64,000 bases of DNA from Streptomyces piniterrae (GCF_005048155.1 NZ_SUMB01000009.1:124001-188000), one strand, 5' to 3'. Numbered from the stretch's first letter, positions 34,340 through 42,943 are shown. The notes: generated from the letters alone by a model not told the origin. Program-made: numbers and translations.

Positions 34340-34729
34340 CTACTTCCGGGTCTCCAGCCGCAGCTGGACCTCCTGCTCCTGGTCGCCGGCGGCGGTGCCG
34401 AGCACCCGCACCGCGAACGCGGCGGCCAGCCCCTCGCGCAGCCGGGCCACCGCCCAGTAGCCGCCCTGGATGTTGACGATGACGGGTTCCGTCAGCGGCC
34501 GCGGCGCGACCTCCGTCTCGAGGTCGGTCACATCGACGGTCGCGGTCCACACGGTCGCTCCCGGCCCCGGCGCTTCCTCCGGCACGTCGTCCGCGGCCCG
34601 GTCGGAGGCGAAGAGCGTGCGCAGGGCGCTGAAGACGGCGTGCGCGTCGTGGGTCGCACAGCTGTCGACCTCCACGACGACCTCGGCCGAGGGGTGTTCC
34701 GCGTGTGTCATCTGTTGCGCGCTGTTCAC
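34340..34729 (-). CDS. Unrecognised small protein
   Basis: About 129 residues. Sequence such as SAEVVVEVDSCATHDAHAVFSALRTLFASDRA and EPVIVNIQGGYWAVARLREGLAAAFAVRVLGTAAGDQEQEVQLRLETRK reads as a compact alpha/beta protein with no signal or helix anchor. I do not recognise the family. GTG 34729 has GGAAGG about 8 nt upstream; the much longer open frame upstream runs antisense to the lipase and is not real. Divergent from the lipase gene; the two may share control through a long-spaced inverted repeat. Confidence 0.65.
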   Translation of the reverse strand: MNSAQQMTHAEHPSAEVVVEVDSCATHDAHAVFSALRTLFASDRAADDVPEEAPGPGATVWTATVDVTDLETEVAPRPLTEPVIVNIQGGYWAVARLREGLAAAFAVRVLGTAAGDQEQEVQLRLETRK

Positions 34730-34805
34730 TGTGGGGGCCTTCCTCTGGGAGCCGGACGCTTCCAGGCTCGCCCGCCGGCGCGGTGTGTGCGACCGGAGAC
34801 TCGTA

Positions 34806-34908
34806 CGAGTGGTTTGAACGGAGGTAACCGCACAATGCACCCCACGAACGTTACCGTGTGTAGTCAGCGCCAACGCGCTGTAGTCGCAACCGTAACCAGA
34901 ACCACTCG
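34806..34908. promoter_or_regulatory. Long-spaced 9-bp inverted repeat between divergent starts
   Basis: CGAGTGGTT (34806-34814) and AACCACTCG (34900-34908) flank about 85 nt of AT-richer DNA between the small protein and the lipase gene. Candidate paired operator half-sites or chance. Confidence 0.35.
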
Positions 34909-34930
34909 CACCATCGCCGGGAGAGTTCCG

Positions 34931-35749
34931 TTGACCAGTTCCACCATCGACCACCGCGCCACCGGCTACAGCCTCGGCCACGCACTGAGCATGGCCAGGG
35001 CCTCCGAGCTCGCCTACAAGGACGAGAAGACCGTCGAAGCCACCGCCCGCGAATGGGGCTTCGACCGGGTCCGCCACCACATCACCCGGTTCACGCCGCC
35101 GTTCCCGCTGGAGGACACCCAGGCGTACACCCTCGCCGGCAAGAACATGATCATCACCGCCTTCCGGGGGACGCAGCCCACGGAGCTGCGCGACTGGCTG
35201 TCCGACGCCACCACACCGCCGTGTCCCGGCCCCGGCGGCAAGGGACTCGTCCACTACGGCTTCGGCGAGGCGCTGCAGTCCATCTGGCCCAAGGTCCTCG
35301 ACGCCATCAAGGAGTTCCGCGACAACAACCAGACCCTCTGGTTCACCGGCCACAGCCTCGGCGGGGCGCTGGCGATGCTCGCCGGTGCCCGGCTGCACTT
35401 CGAAGAGCCGGGCCTGACGGCCGACGGCATCTACACCTTCGGCCAGCCCCGCACCTGCGACCGGCTGCTGGCCCGGGAGTTCGACTCGGCCTTCGCCAAC
35501 CGTATGTACCGCTTCGTGAACAACAACGACATCGTGCCCCAACTCCCGCCGGAGCCCGTGTTCCACCACGTCGCCGCGCTGCGCTACATCGACTCCAAGG
35601 GCAAGCTGCACGACGCCATGCCCATGGTCGGCGGCCTGCTCGACCGCGCCAAGGGCCTGACGGCCGACGCACTCGCCCCGGCCTCCGACGGCGTCCGCGA
35701 CCACTTCATGGACGCGTACGTCAACGCGTTGGAGAAGGCCCAGAGGTGA
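34931..35749 (+). CDS. Lipase (class 3) family protein
   Basis: About 272 residues. Alpha/beta hydrolase with the class 3 lipase elbow FTGHSLGGALA, oxyanion-side TAFRGTQPTE, and probable catalytic Asp/His in NNNDIVPQLPP and VFHHVAAL. No signal peptide, so it acts in the cytoplasm or leaves by a non-classical route. I choose TTG 34931 (GGGAGAG 5 nt upstream). An ATG at 34835 with GGAGGT is in frame, but the 32 codons between have low third-position GC and look non-coding. Substrate is an ester or lipid. Confidence 0.8.
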   Translation: MTSSTIDHRATGYSLGHALSMARASELAYKDEKTVEATAREWGFDRVRHHITRFTPPFPLEDTQAYTLAGKNMIITAFRGTQPTELRDWLSDATTPPCPGPGGKGLVHYGFGEALQSIWPKVLDAIKEFRDNNQTLWFTGHSLGGALAMLAGARLHFEEPGLTADGIYTFGQPRTCDRLLAREFDSAFANRMYRFVNNNDIVPQLPPEPVFHHVAALRYIDSKGKLHDAMPMVGGLLDRAKGLTADALAPASDGVRDHFMDAYVNALEKAQR

Positions 35750-35758
35750 GGCGGCCGA

Positions 35759-36142
35759 TCAGACCGGCTGGCTCAGGTTGACCGCGTTGCCGTCCGGATC
35801 CTGGATGTGGGCGACCCGCTGCCCCCACGGCATGTCATTGGGCGGGCCGGACACCTTGCCACCCAGGGGTGCCACCCGCTCCAGCAGCCCGTCCACGTCC
35901 TGGACGGCGATATTGAGCAGGATCCGGACCGGGCTGCCGGTCTCGACGTTCTCGTCCGCGACGAGGACGAGCTCGCCGTTGCCGATCCGCAGTCCTACGA
36001 AGAAGACCGAGCCCTCCTCCGGGACACGAGTGGTCTCCTCGGCGCCGAGGAGTTCCGTGTAGAAGCGCTGCAGACGCTCCAGGTCGGGCGTGACGATGAC
36101 CGGCTGGACGGCGGCGGGCGCGGCGGCTGTGGTGTCGGGCAT
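35759..36142 (-). CDS. VOC (glyoxalase/bleomycin-resistance fold) protein
   Basis: About 127 residues, two beta-alpha-beta-beta-beta units. QPVIVTPDLERLQRFYTELLG opens the first and VAHIQDPDGNAVNLSQPV closes the second. Metal ligands are incomplete, so lyase, dioxygenase and binding roles are all open. ATG 36142 has AAGGA upstream. Stands alone between the lipase and the isochorismatase genes. Confidence 0.85.
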   Translation of the reverse strand: MPDTTAAAPAAVQPVIVTPDLERLQRFYTELLGAEETTRVPEEGSVFFVGLRIGNGELVLVADENVETGSPVRILLNIAVQDVDGLLERVAPLGGKVSGPPNDMPWGQRVAHIQDPDGNAVNLSQPV

Positions 36143-36289
36143 GGCTGTCTGTCCTTCTGTGGCGAGGTCGGTGAGGCCGGCGTTGATTTCCGGCCTTCTC
36201 TGTAGACGTGTAGACCTCTCCCGGGTGGCTCATTCATCGGTCGGGCGCCGGCGTTCTGGGTCGGGGCCTCCGTACGTGCCTCCGCCGCC

Positions 36290-36925
36290 TCAGGCGAGGG
36301 TGGCCGTTTCGGCGGCGGGCGCGTGCGGTGTACGGGCCGGGGCCGGCTGCCGGGGCGCGGCGGTGAAGGTGACGTCGGCCGCCCGGCCGGGGATTTCGAC
36401 CTCGTCGCCGAGCGCCCATTCGGCGGCCCGGGACGACATCGCGGCCGGGACCGGCTCGCTGATGCCGGGTGCCGCCGGAATGTCGTAGGTGGCATGGCCG
36501 TCGTGCGGCAGGACGACACGGAAGCCCAGTGCCAGCGCCGTACGTGCGGTCGCGGCGACGCACATCTCGGACAGCACTCCGCAGATGGCCAGCGCCTGCA
36601 CCCCGGCGCCGGTGAGCAGCGGGCCCAGCGGGGTCTCCTCGAAGCCGTCGTCGTCCGTCTTGCGGACCACGGTCTCCCGGGGGCCGGGTGCGATGGGCAG
36701 ATGGAGCTGCCAGCCGGGCGTCTCCGGCTCGTCGACGGCGCCGGGCGGCCCGTCGTTCTGCAGATGCACGACGAGGGCACCGGCGGCGCGGGCCCGGGTG
36801 ATCAGGTCCCGGCTGCGGTCCAGCACCCGGGCCGCGTCGGGGACCGCCTCGTCGCCGGAGACGAAGGCCGACTGGACGTCGACGACGAGCAGGGCCTCGA
36901 CGGGGCTGATGGATGTCTCGGTCAT
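36290..36925 (-). CDS. Isochorismatase-family cysteine hydrolase
   Basis: About 211 residues. The catalytic triad is visible: Asp in LLVVDVQSAF, Lys in ETVVRKTDDDGF, and Cys in ICGVLSEMCVAATART with the usual cis-peptide context. Members hydrolyse amides or isochorismate; substrate unknown. A C-terminal Ala/Pro-rich extension (about 40 residues) is not part of the fold. ATG 36925 is preferred by alignment to the family; no strong RBS is seen. Confidence 0.85.
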   Translation of the reverse strand: MTETSISPVEALLVVDVQSAFVSGDEAVPDAARVLDRSRDLITRARAAGALVVHLQNDGPPGAVDEPETPGWQLHLPIAPGPRETVVRKTDDDGFEETPLGPLLTGAGVQALAICGVLSEMCVAATARTALALGFRVVLPHDGHATYDIPAAPGISEPVPAAMSSRAAEWALGDEVEIPGRAADVTFTAAPRQPAPARTPHAPAAETATLA

Positions 36926-37092
36926 GCGCACCATCTTGCGGGCGGGCCGCGGCGGTGATCGTTTCCCCCGTCGGAATCCGGACACGGGACGCTGAGCCGT
37001 ACGGGCCCTCATTGTTGCCACGGTCATCGAACCGGACGGATCATCCCGTACGGGAAGCCCATTCGAGGACCACGACACCGGGGAGATCCACC

Positions 37093-38376
37093 GTGGACAG
37101 CACCTCCGTGGAACCTGACGCCGTAGAGCCCGGCTCCGAGGAGCCGGGCTCCCCAGAACCGGACTCCGCAGCACCGGACTCCCCGCGGCCCGCCACCGTC
37201 AGCGGCCACTGCGCACCCGGCTTCGAGGGCGTACGCGCCGCGTTCGAGCGGAATTTCCGGGAGCACGAGGAGATCGGCGCGGCGGTGGCGGTGACGGTGG
37301 ACGGCGCGCCGGTCGTCGACCTGTGGGGCGGTCACGCGGACGCGGCTAGGACCCGCGCATGGGAGCGCGACACGCTGGTGAACGTCTACTCGACGTCGAA
37401 GGGGATGACCGCGCTCTGCGCGCATCTGCTGGTGGACCGGGGCGAGTTGGACCTCGATACGCCGGTCGCCCACTACTGGCCGGAGTTCGCACAGGCCGGC
37501 AAGCAGGACATACCCGTGCGCTGGCTGCTCAGCCACCGCGCCGGTCTGATCGCGCCCCGTGAGCAGCTGGCCGTCCCGCGTGCGTACGACTGGGACGATG
37601 TGTGTGCGGCGCTGGCGGCCGCCCGGCCCTGGTGGGAGCCGGGCACGGCGCAGGGCTATCACGCGGTGGCCTTCGGATATCTGGTCGGCGAGGTCGTCCG
37701 GCGGATCAGCGGGCAGTCACTCGGCGCTTTCCTGCGCGGCGAGATCACCGGGCCGCTCGGCGCGCGGCTGTTCATCGGCACGCCGCCCGAGGAGCACACG
37801 CGCTGTGCGGACATGGTCGGGCAGCTGACCGAGGCGCGGCTCGCCGAGCTGCTGCCCGGCTTCCCGAAGCCGCCGTTCAGCGCCCTGTCCGACCATCCGC
37901 TGGCCGTCGTCGCGCTGGCACTGACCTATATCCCCACCGGTGACGTCAACAGCGCCGCCTACCGCTCCGCCGAGATCCCGGCGGGGAACGCCCATGCCAC
38001 GGCCCGCGGACTGGCCACCGTGTACGGCGCCCTGGCCGGCGGCGAGCTCGTCGGGCCCGCCACCCTGGAGGCGATGCGCCGTCCGCAGAGCCTTCCGGAC
38101 GAGCCCGATCTCGCGCTCGACGCGCTGGCGCCGGCCGGCACCCAAGTCCGCTGGGGACTGGGGTACATGCTCAATCACCAGGGTCAGGCCGGGCCCAACC
38201 CCCTGGCGTTCGGACACGGCGGGGCGGGTGGCTCCTACGCCTTCGCGGACCCGGAGAACCGGTTGTCCTTCGCGTACACGATGAACAAGTTCGGCGGCGA
38301 GACGACGGGCGACGACCCGCGCAACAAAGGCCTGGTGAGGGCGGTGTACGAGGCCCTGGGCCGGGCGCGGGGCTGA
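37093..38376 (+). CDS. Serine hydrolase, beta-lactamase (class C/EstB) family
   Basis: About 427 residues. SxxK motif YSTSKGMTAL, tyrosine motif in GTAQGYHAVAFGYLVGE, and GHGGAGGSYAFADP near the C-terminus. These esterase/beta-lactamase-like enzymes usually act on esters. No signal peptide: the N-terminus is an acidic Pro/Glu/Ser repeat (EPDAVEPGSEEPGSPEPD). GTG 37093 is set by GGGAGA. Alone between the isochorismatase gene and a pseudogene. Confidence 0.88.
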   Translation: MDSTSVEPDAVEPGSEEPGSPEPDSAAPDSPRPATVSGHCAPGFEGVRAAFERNFREHEEIGAAVAVTVDGAPVVDLWGGHADAARTRAWERDTLVNVYSTSKGMTALCAHLLVDRGELDLDTPVAHYWPEFAQAGKQDIPVRWLLSHRAGLIAPREQLAVPRAYDWDDVCAALAAARPWWEPGTAQGYHAVAFGYLVGEVVRRISGQSLGAFLRGEITGPLGARLFIGTPPEEHTRCADMVGQLTEARLAELLPGFPKPPFSALSDHPLAVVALALTYIPTGDVNSAAYRSAEIPAGNAHATARGLATVYGALAGGELVGPATLEAMRRPQSLPDEPDLALDALAPAGTQVRWGLGYMLNHQGQAGPNPLAFGHGGAGGSYAFADPENRLSFAYTMNKFGGETTGDDPRNKGLVRAVYEALGRARG

Positions 38377-38394
38377 CGCCGAACGGGCGCCGCC

Positions 38395-38729
38395 ACCTCG
38401 ACATTGATGACGATGCCCAACCGCCGGTCACCGGCGCCGAACAGACCCTCCTCGTCCAGCCGCGCCATCGCCGACTCCATCGCGCGCAGCCGCAACCGCT
38501 CGCCGTAGCAGCAGAACGGGGAGTCGGCGTAGCGCCGCGGACCCGGCCATGACCCATCGGACACGCCCTGGCGCCTCCGCCGACCATGCGGACAGCGAGG
38601 GGCCGAACGCCTCGCCAGAAGCGGTGATCCGGATACTCCCGGAACAGCTCCGACACCGCCGCGCGGGTCGCTTCGTGGAGCGCGTCGGCAAGATCGGACT
38701 CGGTCGGCGGCGCCGTGCCAACTCCTCTG
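38395..38729 (-). pseudogene. Frame-disrupted DUF4303-like gene
   Basis: Three minus-strand frames hold consecutive parts of one protein: TESDLADALHEATRAAVSEL and LFREYPDHRFW, then GEAFGPSLSAWSAEAPGRV, then YADSPFCCYGERL and ARLDEEGLFGAGDRRLGIVI. This order matches DUF4303-type proteins. The reading frame must shift at least twice and parts between are missing, so this is a decayed copy. The function of the family is unknown. Confidence 0.62.
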
Positions 38730-38745
38730 CGTGTGGGCCTGTTTC

Positions 38746-38764
38746 GGACGTCGTAGGGACGTCC
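38746..38764. promoter_or_regulatory. 7-bp inverted repeat upstream of pseudogene
   Basis: GGACGTC-N5-GACGTCC. It lies just outside the decayed gene's 5' end and could be its old operator. The remaining 190 nt to the next gene are AT-richer and probably hold the promoter of the zinc-ribbon gene. Confidence 0.35.
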
Positions 38765-38957
38765 ACCTGGCCGACAACACGGTGATTACAATGCGTACCC
38801 GTTCGCCCACTTTCAGTGATGAACCAATGGTGACGATCGCGGGGTGCGCCCACCCCTCCCCCGCGTGGTGCCGAACGCCATTACCTGGAGCAATAATGGA
38901 TAAATGCGGCATGGATCCGGTCTCCGCGCGGGGGCGAGGGGCACGGGAGAGGGCGTG

Positions 38958-39227
38958 GTGAGCATGGCCATGGACGAGTCGGTTCACGAGGCGTACGCGT
39001 TCGTCTGCCTGCACTGCGGACACGGATGGGAAGAGGACTACGAGATCCGCCACTCCGTCGACCTGGCCGGCCGGCGACGCTCCGACTACTTCGTGGGCGG
39101 CCTCCCGGTCGCCTCACCGCTGAGCCGCGCCTCCTGCCCGTCCTGCCGCCGCGGTCCGATCCGCATCCTGCGCTCCGGCCGGGTGACGGCGGCGCGCTCA
39201 TCCCTCCACCTCCCCTCGCCCATGTAG
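38958..39227 (+). CDS. Small zinc-ribbon protein
   Basis: About 89 residues. Two CxxC pairs (FVCLHCGHGWEEDY and SCPSCRRGP) form a zinc ribbon, followed by a basic tail (RILRSGRVTAARSS). Conserved-looking but of unknown role; could bind nucleic acid. GTG 38958 has GGGAGAGG 5 nt upstream; ATG 38964 is an alternative. Confidence 0.75.
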   Translation: MSMAMDESVHEAYAFVCLHCGHGWEEDYEIRHSVDLAGRRRSDYFVGGLPVASPLSRASCPSCRRGPIRILRSGRVTAARSSLHLPSPM

Positions 39228-39267
39228 CCGAACGGTCAGCAGCCGACGAGCAGTAGCCGACGGCCGC

Positions 39268-40704
39268 TCACCAGCCGGTGTAGAGCAGGTGGTTGACCAG
39301 AAGCGCCAAAGCGGCCTGGGCGGACAGCCAGTGGCGGTGCCGGTCCATGGGCAGCAGCGCGGTCGCGGGCAGCAGCCAGGTGGCGAAGGGGAGCCAGATG
39401 CGTTCCGTCTCGGCCTTGCTCATTCCGGAAAGGTCGGCGACGAGGACGGCGGTCAGGGCGGCCAGGGTGAGGAGCGCGAGCCGCCCGGACGGGGACCGCC
39501 GGAGGGCGGCGAGGGGCCGCCGCCGGAGGCCGGTGGAGGTCGGCCGGAGGGCGGTGGGGGCCGCCACGAGGGTGCGCCGGAGGCCGGCGACCGTGGCGAG
39601 TCCGGTGATCAGGACGGTGCAGGCGAGGTTCGCCCAGATCCAGTACGCGTACGGGCGTACGGCCGCGGCGCCTTGGTAGTAGCGCTCGACCAGCAGACGG
39701 TAGCCCTCCCACCAGTCGAATCCGGCCAGGGTGAAGGCGGCCACGACGGCGGCCATCCCGATGAGCGCGAGCGGCAGCGGTCGGGTCGTGCGGGTGATCA
39801 GCAGGACCGCGGCGGCGATCAGCGCGATGAGGGTGAGGCCGTACGAGAGATAGCAGGTCAGGCCGAAGAGCAGCCCTGAAGCCAGGGCGGCTGCCGTGGG
39901 GGCGCGGACGGTACGGGTCGCGGCGAGAGCGAGCAGCGCGAGCGCCCATGCGGCGACAGCGGCGAAATAGCCGTCCGCGGAGGTGCCGGCCCAGACCGCG
40001 GCCGGTGCCAGCACCAGGAACGGGGCGGCCCGGCGCGCGGTCACCTCGTCGGTGAGGGCACGCAGCGCGATGAGGACCGCGGCCGCGGCGGAGGTGCCGA
40101 GGGTGATGCACCAGATCCCGGCCCAGGCACCGCCATCCAGACCGATGCGGTCGAGGCCGACGAAGGTGAGGACCGCGGCCGGCGGGTGCCCGGCGACATG
40201 GGCGGGCCAGTGGTCCGGCGCGTCGTTGAGGATGTGATGGGTGAAGTCGCGCACCGCCGGGCCGAGATCGTCGAAGCGGCGGATGACCGTCAGATACTCG
40301 TACTTGGTGGCGAGGCGGCCGGCGACACCGGTGTGCCAGCCGTCGATCAGGGCCAGCGACCAGGTCCAGGCCATCGCCGTGGCCCAGGCGGCCGGGACGA
40401 GGGCGCGCCAGGTCAGCCGGGCCGCCATCGGGGGCCCGTACACGATCACGAGGGCGGCGACGGTGAGCGCGGCGGGGGTGCCGGGGCCCAGATGGGGGAA
40501 CCACGAGGCGTAGAGCGGGGGCCAGTTGAGGTGCAGGCTGCCGTTTGCGCGCTGGATGACGGTGCCGACGACCGCGGCGACCGTGACGAGGACGGCGCCG
40601 GCCGCGGCGGCGAGCAGATCGGCCCGGCGCGGGCGCCGGGTGGGTTTCTCGGGCGGCGCGGTGCGTTCTCTGCCGGACGTCGTGGTGCGGTCTTCGGGGG
40701 TCAC
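39268..40704 (-). CDS. Polytopic membrane protein, probable GT-C-type glycosyltransferase
   Basis: About 478 residues, 11-13 membrane helices, with a large polar loop after helix 3 (LATKYEYLTVIRRFDDLG...HWPAHVAGHPP). Near the C-terminus SGMSKAETERIWLPFATWL is a pattern seen in actinobacterial polyprenyl-phosphate-sugar-dependent membrane transferases. It would transfer a sugar outside the membrane onto a lipid or polymer. GTG 40704 has no RBS but TAGCGT lies 6 nt upstream. The neighbours (sugar epimerase, GT2, methyltransferase) support a glycan role. Exact activity unproven. Confidence 0.7.
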   Translation of the reverse strand: MTPEDRTTTSGRERTAPPEKPTRRPRRADLLAAAAGAVLVTVAAVVGTVIQRANGSLHLNWPPLYASWFPHLGPGTPAALTVAALVIVYGPPMAARLTWRALVPAAWATAMAWTWSLALIDGWHTGVAGRLATKYEYLTVIRRFDDLGPAVRDFTHHILNDAPDHWPAHVAGHPPAAVLTFVGLDRIGLDGGAWAGIWCITLGTSAAAAVLIALRALTDEVTARRAAPFLVLAPAAVWAGTSADGYFAAVAAWALALLALAATRTVRAPTAAALASGLLFGLTCYLSYGLTLIALIAAAVLLITRTTRPLPLALIGMAAVVAAFTLAGFDWWEGYRLLVERYYQGAAAVRPYAYWIWANLACTVLITGLATVAGLRRTLVAAPTALRPTSTGLRRRPLAALRRSPSGRLALLTLAALTAVLVADLSGMSKAETERIWLPFATWLLPATALLPMDRHRHWLSAQAALALLVNHLLYTGW

Positions 40705-40710
40705 ACCGGC

Positions 40711-40716
40711 ACGCTA
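40711..40716 (-). promoter_or_regulatory. Candidate -10 hexamer TAGCGT, leaderless start
   Basis: Exactly 6 nt before GTG 40704; no Shine-Dalgarno. GGCCGT lies 18 nt further upstream. Confidence 0.5.
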
Positions 40717-40796
40717 GGGCGTCGGCGGCCGGCTACGGCCGTCCGGCGGGGCGGCGTCACCGATCCGTCAGATGTCACCGCCGACATCAGGTGACC

Positions 40797-40882
40797 GCAG
40801 ACCGGCGTCTGATGCGGGCCGACGCCTGATGCAGACCGACGTCTGATGCGGGCCGGCCTCAGAATGCAGGCCGACGTCAGAC
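40797..40882. repeat. Five-copy 17-bp tandem repeat
   Basis: Consecutive units at 40797, 40814, 40831, 40848 (18 nt) and 40866, consensus GCrGrCCGrCGyCTGAT, two further partial copies on the left. The array lies between the divergent GT-C gene and molybdoenzyme gene, so it could be an operator array. Confidence 0.85.
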
Positions 40883-40925
40883 TTTCGTCACGCGTCGCAG
40901 CGGCCGTGGCGCGCCGATCGCGGCT

Positions 40926-40931
40926 TACGGT
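40926..40931 (+). promoter_or_regulatory. Candidate -10 hexamer TACGGT, leaderless start
   Basis: Exactly 6 nt before ATG 40938; GGCCGT lies 18 nt further upstream. Confidence 0.5.
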
Positions 40932-40937
40932 CGGAGC

Positions 40938-42260
40938 ATGAGCGCCGACCGCCTCAACTCCGCCACATCCCCCGCACCCCCGGTTTCCCCCACCTCACCG
41001 GCCTTCTGGCGCAGTCCGCTGCGCGGTCCCCGGCTGACCGCGCTGCTGGGTGTCGTCCTGCTGGCCGGGGTCACGCTGCTGTTCGTGACCGGGATGCTGT
41101 CCTACGCCGCGTACAACCCGAATCTGGCCGGCGGGGTCAACGACCAGACGCCCGACAAGGGCCTGCTGGGCTTCTACCTCTTCGACTGGCCGACGGACCC
41201 GGCGTGGCTCTACCGCGTGACCCAGGGTCTGCATGTCACCCTCGGCGTCGCGCTGGTGCCGATCCTGCTGGCGAAGCTCTGGTCGGTGATCCCGAAGCTG
41301 TTCGCGCTGCCGCCGGCCCGGTCCGTGGGCCATGCGCTGGAGCGGCTGTCGCTGCTTCTGCTGGTCGGCGGGGCACTGTTCGAGTTCGTCACCGGGATCC
41401 TCAACATCCAGTTGGAGTACCTCTTCCCGGGGTCGTTCTATCCGCTGCACTTCTACGGGGCGTGGGTGTTCACCGGCGCGTTCGTCGCCCATGTCGTGCT
41501 GCGCTTTCCGCGGACGCTGCGGGCGCTGCGGGAACGTACGGACCCCGGGCGGGGCGGGCCGCAGCGGACAGCCGACGACGACACCGGGCTGGTGGCGCCC
41601 CGGCCGGACCCGCCGACCGTCTCGCGGCGCGGTGCGCTGGCACTGGTCGGCGGCGGATCGCTGCTGCTGCTCGCGACGACGGCTGGGCAGAGCATCGGCG
41701 GGTGGTGGCGCCGTACGGCCCTGCTGGCGCCGCATGGAGGCCCCGACCCCGGCAGCGGCCCCAACGGCTTCCAGATCAACAAGACCGCGGCGTCCCGCGG
41801 CATCAGACCGCAGGACACCGGCGACGACTGGCGGCTGACGATCGAGGTCGGCGGGCCGGGGGCGCCTCCCGGCGGTAGCGGAAGGAGGGTCCGGCTCAGC
41901 CGTACCGATCTGCTGAAGCTGCCGCAGCACGAGGCGGCGCTGCCGATCGCCTGCGTGGAGGGCTGGTCGACGGACGATCAGCGGTGGAGCGGGGTGCGGC
42001 TGCGCGATCTCGCCGCGCTGGTGGGGCTCGGCGAGCAACCGCCGGACGTGCTGGTCGAGTCGCTCCAGCTGCACGGCGCGTTCCGGCTGGCGGCGCTGCG
42101 CGACAACCAGGTGCGCGATCCGCGGTCACTGCTCGCACTGCGGGTGGGCGGCGAGGATCTGTCGCCGGACCACGGCTATCCGGCGCGGATCATCGTCCCG
42201 GCGGCACCCGGAGTGCTCAACACCAAGTGGGTGGCCCGTATGACGTTCGGGGAGTGGTGA
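40938..42260 (+). CDS. Cytochrome-b561-like membrane domain fused to molybdopterin oxidoreductase
   Basis: About 440 residues. The first 195 form a four-helix cytochrome b561-like domain with His residues positioned for heme (QGLHVTLGVAL, PLHFYGAWVFTGAFVAHVV). Then an internal twin-arginine-like segment (VSRRGALALVGGGSLLLLA) and a sulfite-oxidase/YedY-fold catalytic domain whose molybdenum-ligand cysteine is in LPIACVEGWSTDD. In E. coli MsrP/MsrQ these two functions are separate proteins; here they are one chain, which would pass quinol electrons directly to the Mo site. Substrate unknown. Confidence 0.85.
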   Translation: MSADRLNSATSPAPPVSPTSPAFWRSPLRGPRLTALLGVVLLAGVTLLFVTGMLSYAAYNPNLAGGVNDQTPDKGLLGFYLFDWPTDPAWLYRVTQGLHVTLGVALVPILLAKLWSVIPKLFALPPARSVGHALERLSLLLLVGGALFEFVTGILNIQLEYLFPGSFYPLHFYGAWVFTGAFVAHVVLRFPRTLRALRERTDPGRGGPQRTADDDTGLVAPRPDPPTVSRRGALALVGGGSLLLLATTAGQSIGGWWRRTALLAPHGGPDPGSGPNGFQINKTAASRGIRPQDTGDDWRLTIEVGGPGAPPGGSGRRVRLSRTDLLKLPQHEAALPIACVEGWSTDDQRWSGVRLRDLAALVGLGEQPPDVLVESLQLHGAFRLAALRDNQVRDPRSLLALRVGGEDLSPDHGYPARIIVPAAPGVLNTKWVARMTFGEW

Positions 42261-42943
42261 TGGCGCGAGGCGAGCGGTCGAAGGAGCCGGAGGGATCGAA
42301 GGAGCCGCGGCGATCGAAAGAGCGGGAGAAGCCGGAGGCGCGGCCGGCGCGGTGGCAGCGGGCGGTGGTGCCGGCGCTGCCGGGGCGGTCGAACCGGGCT
42401 CAGCGGGCAGCGCGGGTGCCGTCGCAGAAGAAGCGCCGTCGCCGCTGGTACGGCGAGGGGCCACTGCATCTGGTGCTGATGCTGGGCTCGTTCGCGCTCA
42501 CCGCCTATGCGGGCCTACGGCTGCTGGCCGGTGAGCAGTGGCCGCTGGTGATCGTGTGGTTCGTCGGGGCGGCGCTGTTGCACGACCTGGTGCTGCTGCC
42601 GCTGTACGCGCTCGCCGACCGGGCGGTGCGCAGGGGCACGGCGGCGACCGACCGGCACCGGGCGTGGACGCTGTACGTACGGGTCCCGGCCGCCCTGTCC
42701 GGGCTGCTGCTGTTGGTGTGGTTCCCGCTGATCGCGGGTGCGGGGAGCGGCTCGACGGCGCATTACGAGTCCGTCACCGGCCTGCCCGGCGATGTCTTCC
42801 TCTCCCGCTGGCTGCTGGTCACGGCCGGGCTCTTCGCGCTCTCGGCCCTGTGGCTGCTGTGCCGTACGGTTCAGCCACGGCTGCCGGGTATCTCGCGGCG
42901 ACGGCGCAGCGCGACAAAGCAGCGTCCGGCGGACGGCCGCTGA
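42260..42943 (+). CDS. Small membrane protein coupled to the molybdoenzyme
   Basis: About 227 residues. A highly charged repeated N-terminus (ERSKEPEGSKEPRRSKERE), then four to five membrane helices (LVLMLGSFALTAYAGLRLL; WPLVIVWFVGAALLHDLVL; VPAALSGLLLLVWFPL; WLLVTAGLFALSALWLLC). It starts at ATG 42260, overlapping the molybdoenzyme stop (TGATG), so it is coupled and may be an accessory of that membrane complex. Its last 73 bp overlap, tail to tail, the methyltransferase gene on the other strand. Confidence 0.75.
   Translation: MARGERSKEPEGSKEPRRSKEREKPEARPARWQRAVVPALPGRSNRAQRAARVPSQKKRRRRWYGEGPLHLVLMLGSFALTAYAGLRLLAGEQWPLVIVWFVGAALLHDLVLLPLYALADRAVRRGTAATDRHRAWTLYVRVPAALSGLLLLVWFPLIAGAGSGSTAHYESVTGLPGDVFLSRWLLVTAGLFALSALWLLCRTVQPRLPGISRRRRSATKQRPADGR

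Noticed and set aside
34640..34930. Extended N-terminus of the lipase from ATG 34835 or earlier
   Set aside because: Codons 34838-34930 have low third-position GC and look like a promoter region; TTG 34931 has its own RBS.
40797..40882. CRISPR array
   Set aside because: The repeats are contiguous with no spacers and are only 17 bp long.
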